Of a stretch of DNA of 64,000 nucleotides, positions 32,735-42,010 are shown piece after piece. The stretch is from Ruminococcus gauvreauii (lineage in GTDB: Bacteria; Bacillota; Clostridia; Lachnospirales; Lachnospiraceae). The stretch covers positions 1,116,001-1,180,000 of the forward strand of contig NZ_CP102290.1 of assembly GCF_025151995.1 (NCBI RefSeq), in the 5' to 3' direction. The notes below the pieces were generated by a model. That model was not told where the DNA came from, searched no databases, and saw only the letters and a list, made by a program, of their open reading frames with translations. The translations under genes were made by a program, and so were the position numbers. Position 1 is the first letter of the stretch, and the number at the start of each line of letters is the position of its first letter.

Positions 32735-34810
32735 TTAATTTAATAAATTCTGCATGCTTTTTAAACTGACTGCCAGCGTCGATGTATTATGTAAAAATGC
32801 CGATGCCGCAGGCTGTAAGATGCCGCCGATGCCCAATACGATCAGCCCGGCATTAAAGCCCACGATAAATCTGTAATTCCTGCCGATCCGCTTCATTAAG
32901 CCGTCGCTGATGGCCTTTAACGTCATAATGCCAAACAGATCATCTGCACCGATCGTGATATCTGCAATTTCCCGTGCTATCTCTGCACCGTCACTGATCG
33001 CGATTCCGACATCCGCAGCGGAAAGTGCCGGTGAATCATTGATTCCGTCGCCGATCATGATAACCTTTCTTCCCTGCGCCTTCTCTCTTTCCACGAATTT
33101 TGCCTTATCTTCCGGCAGCACTTCGGAATAATATTCATCCGCACCAATCCTGTCAGCAATAGCGCTCGCTGTACGTTCGCTGTCCCCCGTCATCATAACC
33201 ACCTTGCTGATCCCCGCTTTTTTCAGAGAATTCACCACGGCTTCCGCCTCTTTTCTCAGCGGATCAGCTATGCATATGACAGCCGCCAGTTGGTTTTCAA
33301 TCGCAAGATACAGATGAGAATACTCTGCGGGCAGTTCCTCGAATTTCTGTCTTTGTTCTTCTGTAATCACACATTTTTCGTCCTCAAAAACGAAATGATA
33401 GCTGCCGATCACCGTCCGCTCTCCGTCAATCATCGTTGAGATTCCATGGGCGACGATATACTCCACTTTTGAATGATTTTCTTCGTGGTAGAGTTTTTTT
33501 GCCTTAGCCGCCTGAACAACCGCCTTAGCCATGGAATGTGGAAAATGTTCCTCAAGGCATGCCGCCGTGCGAAGCAGCTCATCCGGTTCCATATCACAGA
33601 ATGATACCACATCCACAACCGTCGGTTTTGCCTTCGTCAGCGTCCCTGTCTTGTCAAAGACAATCGTGTCTGCCTGAGCAACTGCCTCCAGATATTTTCC
33701 TCCCTTAACTGTCACATGATACAAACTTGCTTCCCGGATCGCAGTCAACACAGAGATCGGCATTGCCAGCTTCAGCGCACAGGAAAAATCCACCATAAGG
33801 ACTGACAGTGCTTTCGTTATATTTCTGGTAAACAGATAGGTGACTGCTGTTCCGGCAAGTGTATAGGGAACCAGCCGGTCAGCCAGATGCTCCGCCTTAC
33901 TCTCCAGCATTGATTTTAGTTTTTCTGATTCCTCGATCATCGTAACGATCTTTTCATATCTGCTGGAGCCTTCCGCCTCTTTCACACAGACTGTGATCTC
34001 ACCCTCTTCCACAACCGTTCCGGCATAGACGTATTTATCAACGGTCTTTCTGACCGGAACAGATTCTCCTGTGAGCGACGCCTGATTCAGCATGGCATCC
34101 CCTTCTGTCACAACACCGTCGAACGGCACCACGTTTCCCATCCGTATCCGGACCAGGTCTCCCGCCTTAATCTCCGAAGCCGGTATCAGGACCTCCTGCT
34201 CTTCCCGCACCATCCAGACCTTTCCCACATTCAATGACATCGTCCTTGCCAGATCCTCCACTGACTTTTTGTGAGTCCACTCCTCCAGGATCTCTCCGAT
34301 CCCCAGCAAAAACATGATAGAACTTGCCGTATTGACATCACCTCTCAGAATCGATACGCTGATCGCTGTGGCATCCAGAACCGGTACTTCAATGTTTCCT
34401 TTAGCCAGCGTCTGCAATCCTTTCCAGATATATCTGACGGATTTCACAGCAGCCAATACCGCCTGCACTGAGTATGGAAGCAGCAGTTTATTGCCGACCC
34501 GCAGTATCACCTTGTTCGTGAGTTTCTCCCAGTACTTCGCATTCAGCTCTCTGCCCGAATTTTCAATCAGTCCTTTCGGAATCTTTACATCCTGATACTG
34601 AAATTTTCTCAAAGAATCTACAATCTCGTCTCTGCCGCCCACATAATTGATGACAGCATCCTGTGTGCGTTCATACACTTTTGCAAATGTGACATATTTC
34701 AGATTATGCAGATAATATAATAAGATATCTGCCTCTTCATATGTCATGTGCTTCTGCCTCACATGAATGCGGATTCTGCCCTGTATCTCGTGTTTGATCT
34801 TAAACTTCAT
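32735..34810 (-). CDS. Heavy-metal P-type ATPase lacking a canonical CPx motif
   Basis: 691 residues. An N-terminal domain (about 1-75) resembles HMA but lacks the metal-binding C-x-x-C. It is followed by membrane helices, the A-domain L-T-G-E-S-V-P near 250, the phosphorylation site D-K-T-G-T near 390 and the hinge G-D-G-I-N-D-S near 605. The transmembrane metal-site position reads F-S-C-A-L-K-L-A-M-P (about 345), so the usual CPC or SPC is replaced by S-C-A. The nucleotide-domain HP motif is H-S. The family with these partners (DUF6110 gene directly upstream) is common in Clostridia, but its metal is unsettled. Confidence 0.88.
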   Translation of the reverse strand: MKFKIKHEIQGRIRIHVRQKHMTYEEADILLYYLHNLKYVTFAKVYERTQDAVINYVGGRDEIVDSLRKFQYQDVKIPKGLIENSGRELNAKYWEKLTNKVILRVGNKLLLPYSVQAVLAAVKSVRYIWKGLQTLAKGNIEVPVLDATAISVSILRGDVNTASSIMFLLGIGEILEEWTHKKSVEDLARTMSLNVGKVWMVREEQEVLIPASEIKAGDLVRIRMGNVVPFDGVVTEGDAMLNQASLTGESVPVRKTVDKYVYAGTVVEEGEITVCVKEAEGSSRYEKIVTMIEESEKLKSMLESKAEHLADRLVPYTLAGTAVTYLFTRNITKALSVLMVDFSCALKLAMPISVLTAIREASLYHVTVKGGKYLEAVAQADTIVFDKTGTLTKAKPTVVDVVSFCDMEPDELLRTAACLEEHFPHSMAKAVVQAAKAKKLYHEENHSKVEYIVAHGISTMIDGERTVIGSYHFVFEDEKCVITEEQRQKFEELPAEYSHLYLAIENQLAAVICIADPLRKEAEAVVNSLKKAGISKVVMMTGDSERTASAIADRIGADEYYSEVLPEDKAKFVEREKAQGRKVIMIGDGINDSPALSAADVGIAISDGAEIAREIADITIGADDLFGIMTLKAISDGLMKRIGRNYRFIVGFNAGLIVLGIGGILQPAASAFLHNTSTLAVSLKSMQNLLN

Positions 34811-34811
34811 C

Positions 34812-35120
34812 TTATTCTGTTACCGTCTCTTCTGCATCAGGATCCTGGGCATTCTCGCCGGCGTCATCAATTTCTTCCTCTGTCATACGGTCTTCATTGA
34901 TCTGTTTTGCCTCTGCATATATGTCTTCGGCATTTTCCTGAACAGTGGCGGCCGTCTTCATCACACATTCTTTCGCTCTCAATACTGCAGCCGTACAGTT
35001 TGTATACACTTTTTTTGCATCCTTACTGGAAAGCAGTTTGATTCCTGCGGTTCCAAACAACACACCCGCAGCAAAAAGTCCTGTTTTCTTAAAATTAATA
35101 CATTTAAAACAATCCAACAT
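34812..35120 (-). CDS. DUF6110-like small membrane-associated protein
   Basis: 102 residues. An N-terminal hydrophobic helix (G-L-F-A-A-G-V-L-F-G-T-A-G near residue 18) is followed by a long charged helix and an acidic tail (E-E-E-I-D-D-A-G-E). Cysteines lie at C4, C7 and two later positions. It ends one base before the P-type ATPase start and begins 16 bases after the micro-protein at 35137. It matches the small partner commonly encoded before this ATPase type, possibly a metal-handling or regulatory subunit. The DUF label is from memory. Confidence 0.7.
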   Translation of the reverse strand: MLDCFKCINFKKTGLFAAGVLFGTAGIKLLSSKDAKKVYTNCTAAVLRAKECVMKTAATVQENAEDIYAEAKQINEDRMTEEEIDDAGENAQDPDAEETVTE

Positions 35121-35136
35121 CTTATGTACCTCCGTT

Positions 35137-35217
35137 CTATTTGTGCTTATAACCTGTATAAATTACCATAACGAGGCAAATCACCATGCCCCACGCCCAG
35201 AATCTGTGATGCTCCAT
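35137..35217 (-). CDS. 26-residue membrane micro-protein (DUF6219-like)
   Basis: ATG at 35217 with GGAGG eight bases upstream, stop TAG at 35137. The peptide begins M-E-H-H-R-F-W-A-W-G, crosses the membrane once and ends Y-T-G-Y-K-H-K. It is the first gene of the unit with the DUF6110-like protein and the P-type ATPase. I recall similar H-R-F-W-A-W peptides annotated as DUF6219, but only from memory. Confidence 0.65.
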   Translation of the reverse strand: MEHHRFWAWGMVICLVMVIYTGYKHK

Positions 35218-35346
35218 ATCATTCGCCTCCTGACACCGTTCAGGCAGTTTTATGAATTTTATTATAATCTTCCATATGCTATTTTTCCATGGTTTTCCAC
35301 CTGATGAGAAATTTACTCATTTAATCATGTCATATATACGCTGATT

Positions 35347-35407
35347 CAAAAAACACTCCCGCATAAACCAGTTGATGTTCACAAAACATGGTCTATACGG
35401 GAGTGTG
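35347..35407 (-). terminator. Terminator of the secreted-protein/ABC export locus
   Basis: A long imperfect hairpin (ACACTCCCG arms, with ATA and ACC segments also paired) is followed on the minus strand by TTTTTT. The 34-residue frame at 35393-35497 ends inside its 5' arm. Confidence 0.8.
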
Positions 35408-35497
35408 TGAGGAAAATGAAGGCTGCTCCTTCATGATTTCAATACTGTAAACCGGAAGCGGATCCCTTTCTATGCTGTCATAAAAGAATTTAAACAT
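35393..35497 (-). CDS. Short 34-residue frame at the end of the ABC export locus
   Basis: ATG at 35497 with AGGGG nine bases upstream, starting seven bases after the stop of 35504-35800; its TAG at 35393 lies within the terminator stem. It begins M-F-K-F-F-Y-D-S-I-E and has no membrane helix. It could be a real small protein, or a translated tail that affects termination. No family recognised. Confidence 0.35.
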   Translation of the reverse strand: MFKFFYDSIERDPLPVYSIEIMKEQPSFSSHTPV

Positions 35498-35503
35498 GAT
35501 GAT

Positions 35504-35800
35504 TTACCCCTGATCGATCCTGTAAAAATTGATGAGATCGCTGCCATCCAGGATAATATTACTGTTTTTTAAAAATTCATTTTCTTCCAGTAATTCAACT
35601 TCTATTGTTTTTTCAGTCTCATTTTTTGCTTTCACTTCTGCCTCAGCACGAAACAAGGTAGTCCCAATACCGCCATCCACAAGTTCTCCGGCCTTCCTGT
35701 TTGCACCGGCAAAAAGAAGCGGGCAAATAGCAACCGCCGCTATGATAAAGATAACCATAGGGATCCATTTCATTTTTTTCAATCGCATAATTTTCCTCAT
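35504..35800 (-). CDS. Uncharacterised single-pass membrane/secreted protein (98 aa)
   Basis: A basic N-terminus (K-K-M-K-W), one helix (residues about 12-30) and an extracytoplasmic domain of about 65 residues, acidic and Glu-rich (V-E-L-L-E-E-N-E-F-L). It lies seven bases after the 716-residue permease and before the terminator, so it belongs to the ABC export unit. It may be an accessory or immunity-type component; no homologue recognised. Confidence 0.6.
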   Translation of the reverse strand: MRKIMRLKKMKWIPMVIFIIAAVAICPLLFAGANRKAGELVDGGIGTTLFRAEAEVKAKNETEKTIEVELLEENEFLKNSNIILDGSDLINFYRIDQG

Positions 35801-35807
35801 CTTTCAT

Positions 35808-37958
35808 TTACACCGAAGAAGGCAAAAACACAAACAAAACAAGAACCGGAACCAAAAACACCAATGTTCCCAGCATAACGGCAACGATTCGGTTCTTCGA
35901 TCGTTCCGACAGAACAAGCATTCCTGTCATTACGGCCGCCGGAACGGCCAGCCGAATCCCCATACGCAGAAAAAGATAATCTCCCATCGTAAAAGCTTCC
36001 GGCAGCACAGGATGCAAAACATAGCTGGATACCGGGACGCCGAATCCGGATAATCCAAACGCGCGGATGATCTTCACCATATGGGGCAGGAACGTGATCC
36101 CGCTAACTACGGCGGACGTTATGAGTCCGATCGCAAATTTCCGCCGCCAGATCCCTCTTTTCCCGACAACTGACGTTTGAATCAGCTGCTCCACGCCCGT
36201 GCTGTACTCCAGCGCACCGCAGGAAGAGAATAAAAGGATCAAAACGCCAGCCACGATTCCGTACAGCAGCAGCGTACCCCTCACAGCTTCCGGGCCAAAC
36301 AGCAGATTCCAGGGCGTGACATAAAGATACTGCACCGCAGTTCCCTCCTCCTTGCGGGCGCACAGAGCAGCGTACTGTTCATAAGCACGCTCAAAACTGT
36401 TTTGCGGTACCGCATCCTCCTCCAGGCGCCCGAGATAATAATCCAATTCCACCTGGCCAATCTCCCCACGGTTATATCTTGCGAGGTACCGTTCCTGCTC
36501 CGTCTCCAGCGCTGCGAACCGTTCCTTTTCCATTTCCAGATACGCGGCCTTTTCTTCCGTCAGATCCCCGCACAGCCGGTCCGAGTACGATCGGTAATAA
36601 AACTCACTGCTGTCGATAAAATAATCGGTTGTCATACCGCCAAACAGCTGAAAACCTGCCAAAAACAGCACGACGAAAATCCCTTTGTTGATGCGAAAGA
36701 GCTTATCCATCTCATACAACAGCAGGCTTCGTTTTAACCGGGGGCGGCTTCGTATCCGCCCGGCACAGCGCGCTGCCGCCTGCTGCAGCCGCATAAAGTT
36801 TGCCGGAGTGATACGGATATTTTTCGTATAGCAGATAAACGCGGCCGCCGCTCCAAGCAGCGTAAACAGCAGCGCGCTGACCACGCCGCAGGCAAACCGG
36901 CTGACCGGAAGGGAAAACACATTGATATTTTCATATTCCATAAAATAATACTGCACCTGATCCAAGGGATAGGGATTGATCGTTTTCAGCGGGCCCATCC
37001 AGGAATAGGACGGTATCTTCGTATGCACAAAATACCCGGCCCCATAGATAACAGCCCCGATCCCAATCGACAGCACGGAACTTCGGACCACGGAACACAC
37101 TGCGGTAAATAGCATGCCGATCGTGACAGCTCCGACGATCTTAGCCAGAAAAAACGCCTGCAGGTACCGGCCCACCGACAGGCGGTGTGTACTCGTAAAA
37201 TACCCGGCCACCGATTGTATGGCTCTGTCCGTATCCCCAAAGCCAACGCTGCAGTCAATCACGAGGTAATTCGTTCCATAAAACAGGGCATAGATGGTAA
37301 GCGTGATCAGGCAGGCCGCCAGCATCTTCATAAAAAGCAGCTCGCCATGTCCGCGCTTCATACACCGGATCAGCGCCCCGGTGCCGGATTCGTAATCGGC
37401 CGCAAAGATCTGCACGCCAACAGCCATGACGATGAGCAAACAAAAAATATCCGTCACCCGGCTGTTTGTATAGAGCAGCATCCCCTCATCGAAATCCGCC
37501 TCAACGGCGACATCCGACAAGGCGGCGTAGGCCGCCTGCGTCTGCTGCAGATTACGGTAGTAATACGTCCCCTTTTGCGCAAACAGACGGGATTTTTGCA
37601 TTTTTTCCGCCTGCTCCGGGACACCGGTCAAAAAAGCCTCGTAGCCCTCCAGCGTCAGCGCCTGCTCCCACAGGTGCTCAAGCATCCGCACCCCGGTGTA
37701 GTCCTGCCGAAAAAAATCCGCATCCATTCGCTGCGTCTTCCGCTCAATCTCATGCTCGAAATATGAGGACGTCCTCCCGCCGCCCGCATAAGCTTCATAC
37801 GTCTCAGAGAGCTCCAGCATCGAATAGCCATCCGCATTCGGCGTTTTGATCCGATAAAGAAGCTGCAGGGCATTGATGAGGAAACAAAGACCGACAAAGA
37901 GAAGCAGGGTCCGCTTGTGAAATACTTTTTTCAGTTCATAACCGATGATCTTATACAT
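35808..37958 (-). CDS. ABC-2 type exporter permease, large two-part protein
   Basis: 716 residues made of two similar halves, each with one N-terminal helix, a large soluble region and five or so further helices (about residues 170-385 and 540-716). That is the build of a fused ABC-2 permease pair as seen in antimicrobial-peptide resistance and immunity exporters. Each half has a polar extracytoplasmic domain (about 40-165 and 425-540). The start at 37958 follows GGAG, and the ATG lies just inside the ATPase stop. It partners the ATPase at 37960. Locus context suggests export of, or protection from, a secreted polypeptide. Confidence 0.75.
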   Translation of the reverse strand: MYKIIGYELKKVFHKRTLLLFVGLCFLINALQLLYRIKTPNADGYSMLELSETYEAYAGGGRTSSYFEHEIERKTQRMDADFFRQDYTGVRMLEHLWEQALTLEGYEAFLTGVPEQAEKMQKSRLFAQKGTYYYRNLQQTQAAYAALSDVAVEADFDEGMLLYTNSRVTDIFCLLIVMAVGVQIFAADYESGTGALIRCMKRGHGELLFMKMLAACLITLTIYALFYGTNYLVIDCSVGFGDTDRAIQSVAGYFTSTHRLSVGRYLQAFFLAKIVGAVTIGMLFTAVCSVVRSSVLSIGIGAVIYGAGYFVHTKIPSYSWMGPLKTINPYPLDQVQYYFMEYENINVFSLPVSRFACGVVSALLFTLLGAAAAFICYTKNIRITPANFMRLQQAAARCAGRIRSRPRLKRSLLLYEMDKLFRINKGIFVVLFLAGFQLFGGMTTDYFIDSSEFYYRSYSDRLCGDLTEEKAAYLEMEKERFAALETEQERYLARYNRGEIGQVELDYYLGRLEEDAVPQNSFERAYEQYAALCARKEEGTAVQYLYVTPWNLLFGPEAVRGTLLLYGIVAGVLILLFSSCGALEYSTGVEQLIQTSVVGKRGIWRRKFAIGLITSAVVSGITFLPHMVKIIRAFGLSGFGVPVSSYVLHPVLPEAFTMGDYLFLRMGIRLAVPAAVMTGMLVLSERSKNRIVAVMLGTLVFLVPVLVLFVFLPSSV

Positions 37959-37959
37959 A

Positions 37960-38691
37960 TCACGCTCCAAAATGATAGAGATAGACCTCTTCCAGCGAGT
38001 GTATGGGCTTCTTCGCCAGAGCGGCCGTTTCGCGCATCAGTCTGGAAGGGCTTCCGGCTTTCAGAAGCTGTCCTTCCTTCAGCAGGAGAATCTCACCCGC
38101 AATCGATTCGAGATCCGATACGATATGGGTTGCGATCACAACGATCTTCCCGTCCGCGATCCGCTGAATCAGCGTCCGGATCTGGCTGCGCTGCTTCGGG
38201 TCCAGCCCCACCGTCGGCTCGTCCATGACCAGCAGCTCCGGTGAGTCCACCAGAGCCTGGGCGATCAAAAGCCGCTGCTTCATCCCTCCGGACAGCATGC
38301 GGATCTTAAACTGACTGACCTCCTCCAATTCGACTTCCCTTAAAATATCTGCGATGGATTCTTTTGCGCTATCCGCGGGCACCCCCCGCAGCAGCGCTAC
38401 ATACTGCATGAAATCTATGACCGTAAAGTCCGGGTATAACGCCTGCTGCTGCGGGACATAGCCCAGGATCTTCCGGTATTCCTTTCCCAGCTTATGGATT
38501 TCCATCCCATTCCAACTGATCTCCCCTGATGTTGCCCTCAGGTTCGTGGTTACGATATTCATCAGAGTGCTTTTGCCGGAACCGTTGGGCCCCAGAAGCC
38601 CATAGATCCCTGCTTCCAGGGAAAAGCTGACATTTTTTAACGCATGCACTTTTCTGTACCGTTTATCGAGATTTACCGCCTCCAGTTTCAT
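37960..38691 (-). CDS. ABC exporter ATP-binding protein
   Basis: 243 residues with Walker A G-P-N-G-S-G-K-S, Q-loop Y-V-P-Q-Q-Q-A-L, signature L-S-G-G-M-K-Q-R and Walker B L-L-V-M-D-E-P-T-V-G-L-D. Typical of the single-domain ATPases paired with ABC-2 permeases in drug or peptide export. AAAGGAG precedes the ATG at 38691 by six bases; the stop overlaps the permease start. Confidence 0.92.
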   Translation of the reverse strand: MKLEAVNLDKRYRKVHALKNVSFSLEAGIYGLLGPNGSGKSTLMNIVTTNLRATSGEISWNGMEIHKLGKEYRKILGYVPQQQALYPDFTVIDFMQYVALLRGVPADSAKESIADILREVELEEVSQFKIRMLSGGMKQRLLIAQALVDSPELLVMDEPTVGLDPKQRSQIRTLIQRIADGKIVVIATHIVSDLESIAGEILLLKEGQLLKAGSPSRLMRETAALAKKPIHSLEEVYLYHFGA

Positions 38692-38703
38692 ACGCATCTC
38701 CTT

Positions 38704-40083
38704 TTAAAGCCTGAGTTTAACCACCTTGTCAAGATTCCCCGCAAAATAATCGTCCCGCCGTATTTTAAACACGTCATACCCCGTATCCGTATAGATCTTT
38801 CCGATAAAAAACTCTTCTGTCACGTTGATGATCCGGAACGAGATATTGCGCACATCCTCGAACAGTTCCCGGCTCTTCCCGGTCTTCAAGTCATACTCCA
38901 GTATGTTCGCCGTCGTCTCACCTGTATACTGGCAATACAAAATCTTTGACTCATCATAGATGCCGAGCGCTAAACTGCCTGTCTCCCAAGCGAGCGTACC
39001 GCCGTGTTCGATAGTAAAAAGCGGGGTTTTTTGATTTCTTTCCAAATCCCATAAAAAAGGAGCTTCATTCTCGTTATCCCAATCCGGTTCACTGACCAGA
39101 TAAGATTGTCCAAAATTCCCCGACACCAGATATTTTGAAAGTGTGCCCGTATTATAGCCATCTTCATCAAACATCATGAGCGATGGCGTTTCTTCCAGAA
39201 TGGTTTCCCGCGATTCCTTGATCTTATATTTTATGTATACATCTTTCTGATTGCTGTGAGCCGGATACCATTTGCCCTGATACTCCAGATAGCGCTCTAC
39301 GGGATCCTCCGCATGGATTTTTCCGCGAAACGCTCCGGACACATATGCCTCTTCAAATTCCTGCTCTGATAACTCCTCAATCTCCGGTACCCTTTTCATA
39401 AAAAACAAGGCGTCCCCTGAGATCCCCAGAAGCCGATATACGATCGAGTCCACAGCCTTTTCATTAACCTCCGTTACCGCTCCATCCCCCATATCGATCA
39501 GCAGATACTGCCTGCAGTTTTTCGTCTGCGACGACTCCCCTTCCCCCTCGATCCATGTATAATTCGCCTCAACAACCGCCCGGCCGGCGTTATAATAAAT
39601 GTCGCCAAGTGATGAGAGATACCAGGAACCGCTTTCCCAGTCCCCAATGTCGAGTCTGGCGATCACTTTCTGGTTTTTTCCGGTAACATCCATGCGGATC
39701 AGTTCGTACGCGTTTCTATCATAATTTCGCTTAAACAAGCAGATGCCGTCCTGGTAATATGCGATGCCATTGACAGCCGTCCAGTCACGGTACCATGCAG
39801 CACACTTGTCACTCAGATGCAGGCAGTTTGCCTTATCACACAGTGCATACGTTTCCTCCGCATCGAGGTCACAGTAGCGGACGACGTTGTTTTTGGCATA
39901 CAGAATCCCGTAGTCGCTGACCGAATAGGATTCTCCCCAGCCGTTCGCCCCATAGACAACCGCGTCTTCGTTCGTTTGCGAAATCTTGATTGCGGCAGGC
40001 ATGCTGCGTGTTCTGACACCAAAGAACAGGACGGCTGCCAGCACAGCCAGTATGATAAGGGGAAGTATGTATTTTCTTTTCAT
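38704..40083 (-). CDS. Membrane-anchored propeller-like protein with a Cys/His cluster
   Basis: 459 residues. An N-terminal anchor helix (about 5-22) is followed by an extracytoplasmic region of repeated strands with Y-Y/W-Y and D-x-G turns (for example G-I-A-Y-Y-Q-D-G, G-D-I-Y-Y-N-A-G), suggesting a beta-propeller. Near residue 80 it has C-D-K-A-N-C-L-H-L-S-D-K-C, a C-x4-C-x-H-x4-C cluster that I recall from many unnamed clostridial exported proteins. It directly precedes the ATPase by 12 bases. The group II intron ends 12 bases before its ribosome binding site. The function is unknown; a sensor or binding component for the exporter is possible. Confidence 0.65.
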   Translation of the reverse strand: MKRKYILPLIILAVLAAVLFFGVRTRSMPAAIKISQTNEDAVVYGANGWGESYSVSDYGILYAKNNVVRYCDLDAEETYALCDKANCLHLSDKCAAWYRDWTAVNGIAYYQDGICLFKRNYDRNAYELIRMDVTGKNQKVIARLDIGDWESGSWYLSSLGDIYYNAGRAVVEANYTWIEGEGESSQTKNCRQYLLIDMGDGAVTEVNEKAVDSIVYRLLGISGDALFFMKRVPEIEELSEQEFEEAYVSGAFRGKIHAEDPVERYLEYQGKWYPAHSNQKDVYIKYKIKESRETILEETPSLMMFDEDGYNTGTLSKYLVSGNFGQSYLVSEPDWDNENEAPFLWDLERNQKTPLFTIEHGGTLAWETGSLALGIYDESKILYCQYTGETTANILEYDLKTGKSRELFEDVRNISFRIINVTEEFFIGKIYTDTGYDVFKIRRDDYFAGNLDKVVKLRL

Positions 40084-40105
40084 AGTGATGATCTCCATTT
40101 TTAAA

Positions 40106-42004
40106 ATCGGGTAGGAGGTAGATAATTATTTTATCTACCGACCTCCCACACCACCGTACATACCGTTCAGTATACGGCGGTTCTTTAGTTTTCACATATT
40201 TTCAAATAGAACTCTGTGAATGTTGGATAACCTAATTCACAGAGTTTCTTATTGTTAAAAGCAGTCTGAAGCACGAAATATCCACTACAATACCAATTTC
40301 TATTTCGCATGTTGGCACATATCCATGCCTTTTCCTTTTCTACTCCTAACTTTTTGAGTTCTTTAAACTTTGTTTTGACTTTCTTCCACTGTTTCCAATA
40401 GATTGCCCTTATTCTATGGCGTAACCACTCATCATTACTCTGTAATAGACTTTTCATATCAGCCATTCCAAAGTAGTTTACCCATCCTCTAATAAACTGT
40501 GTCAATTTTAATGCTCGATATTCATTTCCCCATCCATTGCTTCTGTCAGTAAGTTCTCTGATTTTATTCTTCATCTTCGTTACTGATTTAGAATGTACTC
40601 GAAATCTGCATTTTCCCTTGTATCTATAGAAACTATAGCCAAGGTACTTGACTCTACTGATGTGTGCCACGCCAGTTTTGGTGCGATTTACTTTAAGGAA
40701 TAGTTTTCCCTCGATATATGGCACTATATTGTCTAAGGTTCTTTCTGCACTTTTTCTGCTTTTACAAAAAATCATACAGTCATCTGCGTATCGGACAAAT
40801 CTATGTCCTCTGCTTGTTAGTTCCTTATCCAGTTCATTCAGCATTATATTACTTAGGATCGGGCTTAATGGTCCCCCTTGTGGCATACCGACCTCTGTCT
40901 TTTCAAATATCCCTCCACTAATAACTCCAGCATTGAGATATTTGTGAATGAGCGATATTACATGTCCATCCTTGATGGTTCGTGATAGTACTTCAATTAG
41001 TTTGCTCTGACATACTGTGTCAAAGAACTTCTCTAAATCCATATCTACCACGTATACATATCCATCATTGACATTTGTCTGGCATTGTTTCAGTGCATCG
41101 TGTGCACCTCTGTTTGGACGAAACCCAAAACTGTTCTTCGAAAACTGTTTCTCATAAATCGGCGATAGCACCTGTGTGATTGCCTGTTGAAACACTCTAT
41201 CTACCACTGTAGGCACTCCCAGTTTTCTGAACTCGCCTTTTGTTTCTTTGGGTATTTCTACCCTACGGACTGGGTTGGGCTTATATTTCCCATCCTTTAT
41301 CTGTTGGGTTAGTTGCTCTTGGTTATCTCTTAGAAAGCCTAGAAGTTCATCCACGCTCATTCCGTCAACACCGCCTGCCCCTTTGTTTGATTTTACTTTC
41401 TTATAAGCCTTGTTTAGGTTATCCCTGTGTAAAATCTGTTCCATTAGATTGTCCGTCTGAAAATCTGTGATGTTGTTGTTGTTTTCAGCAATCCTCTGAT
41501 GGGCGGACACTTCTGCATACTCTTTCTGTTCCGCAGATACCCTTTGCAGATAGTCCTCTATATGAAGTTGTCTGTCCTTAAATCCATCATTGGTTACATT
41601 CATTTACTCACATCTCCTAAAGTTCAGTCCTTCCCACCATGTTTGCAACCATAGTAGTACTATGACCTCTGCTGACTTCTCGCCATTCGTTGTTACTACA
41701 GACTTCATACTCTGTTTTCGTCTGCTGACGAGACCTCCCTAGGTACCACACGTTTCTTTCTCTCCATCCATCTGCCACATTTACCACAGTTAATTCCGAG
41801 TAGTTATTGGACTTTAGTTTGTAAGGCAACCTTATCCTTAACTGTAGCCTGATGTGATTTCTGTTCGTCAGACCGGAGATTTGCCTACACCTTCCTTCAG
41901 ATTCCACCTCACGATGGACACCCTTGGTGTTCAGCTATATCCTTCCCACTACTAGGGCGGATTCGGGACTTTCACCCATTAGAAACGTGCGCCGCTAGGC
42001 GCAC
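40106..42004 (-). mobile_element. Group IIC intron, about 1.9 kb, inserted behind a terminator hairpin
   Basis: The 5' end GTGCGCC (42004 downward) and 3' end C-T-A-C-C-C-G-A-T (at 40106) bound a 1899-base element. Domain I carries the usual G-G-G-T-G-A-A-A-G-T-C-C-C. The reverse transcriptase lies in domain IV. Domain V (40183-40147, with AACCGCCGTATACTGAACGG) and a domain VI stem (GGTAGATAA and complement) follow. The domain V and 5' segments closely resemble the Oceanobacillus iheyensis group IIC intron as I remember it. The 5' exon ends six bases after the terminator stem at 42011-42043, the hallmark insertion site of IIC introns. Boundaries are by motif, not by alignment. Confidence 0.88.
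40185..41603 (-). CDS. ltrA: Group II intron reverse transcriptase/maturase
   Basis: 472 residues. Reverse-transcriptase domain with G-A-G-G-V-D-G-M near 78, F-G-F-R-P near 172, the catalytic Y-A-D-D near 278 and Q-G-G-P-L-S-P near 250. A GIIM maturase domain (about 370-450) with F-I-R-G-W-V-N-Y-F-G follows. There is no C-terminal HNH endonuclease, as expected for IIC elements, which use terminator DNA rather than a cut homing site. All motifs look intact and the frame is open, so the intron may still be able to move. The frame stops two bases before domain V. Confidence 0.95.
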   Translation of the reverse strand: MNVTNDGFKDRQLHIEDYLQRVSAEQKEYAEVSAHQRIAENNNNITDFQTDNLMEQILHRDNLNKAYKKVKSNKGAGGVDGMSVDELLGFLRDNQEQLTQQIKDGKYKPNPVRRVEIPKETKGEFRKLGVPTVVDRVFQQAITQVLSPIYEKQFSKNSFGFRPNRGAHDALKQCQTNVNDGYVYVVDMDLEKFFDTVCQSKLIEVLSRTIKDGHVISLIHKYLNAGVISGGIFEKTEVGMPQGGPLSPILSNIMLNELDKELTSRGHRFVRYADDCMIFCKSRKSAERTLDNIVPYIEGKLFLKVNRTKTGVAHISRVKYLGYSFYRYKGKCRFRVHSKSVTKMKNKIRELTDRSNGWGNEYRALKLTQFIRGWVNYFGMADMKSLLQSNDEWLRHRIRAIYWKQWKKVKTKFKELKKLGVEKEKAWICANMRNRNWYCSGYFVLQTAFNNKKLCELGYPTFTEFYLKICEN

Positions 42005-42010
42005 CTTAAT

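Noticed and set aside
41617..41907. A 96-codon minus-strand frame upstream of the intron reverse transcriptase
   Set aside because: It lies in the structured RNA domains I-III of the group II intron and has no coding character; it is intron RNA.
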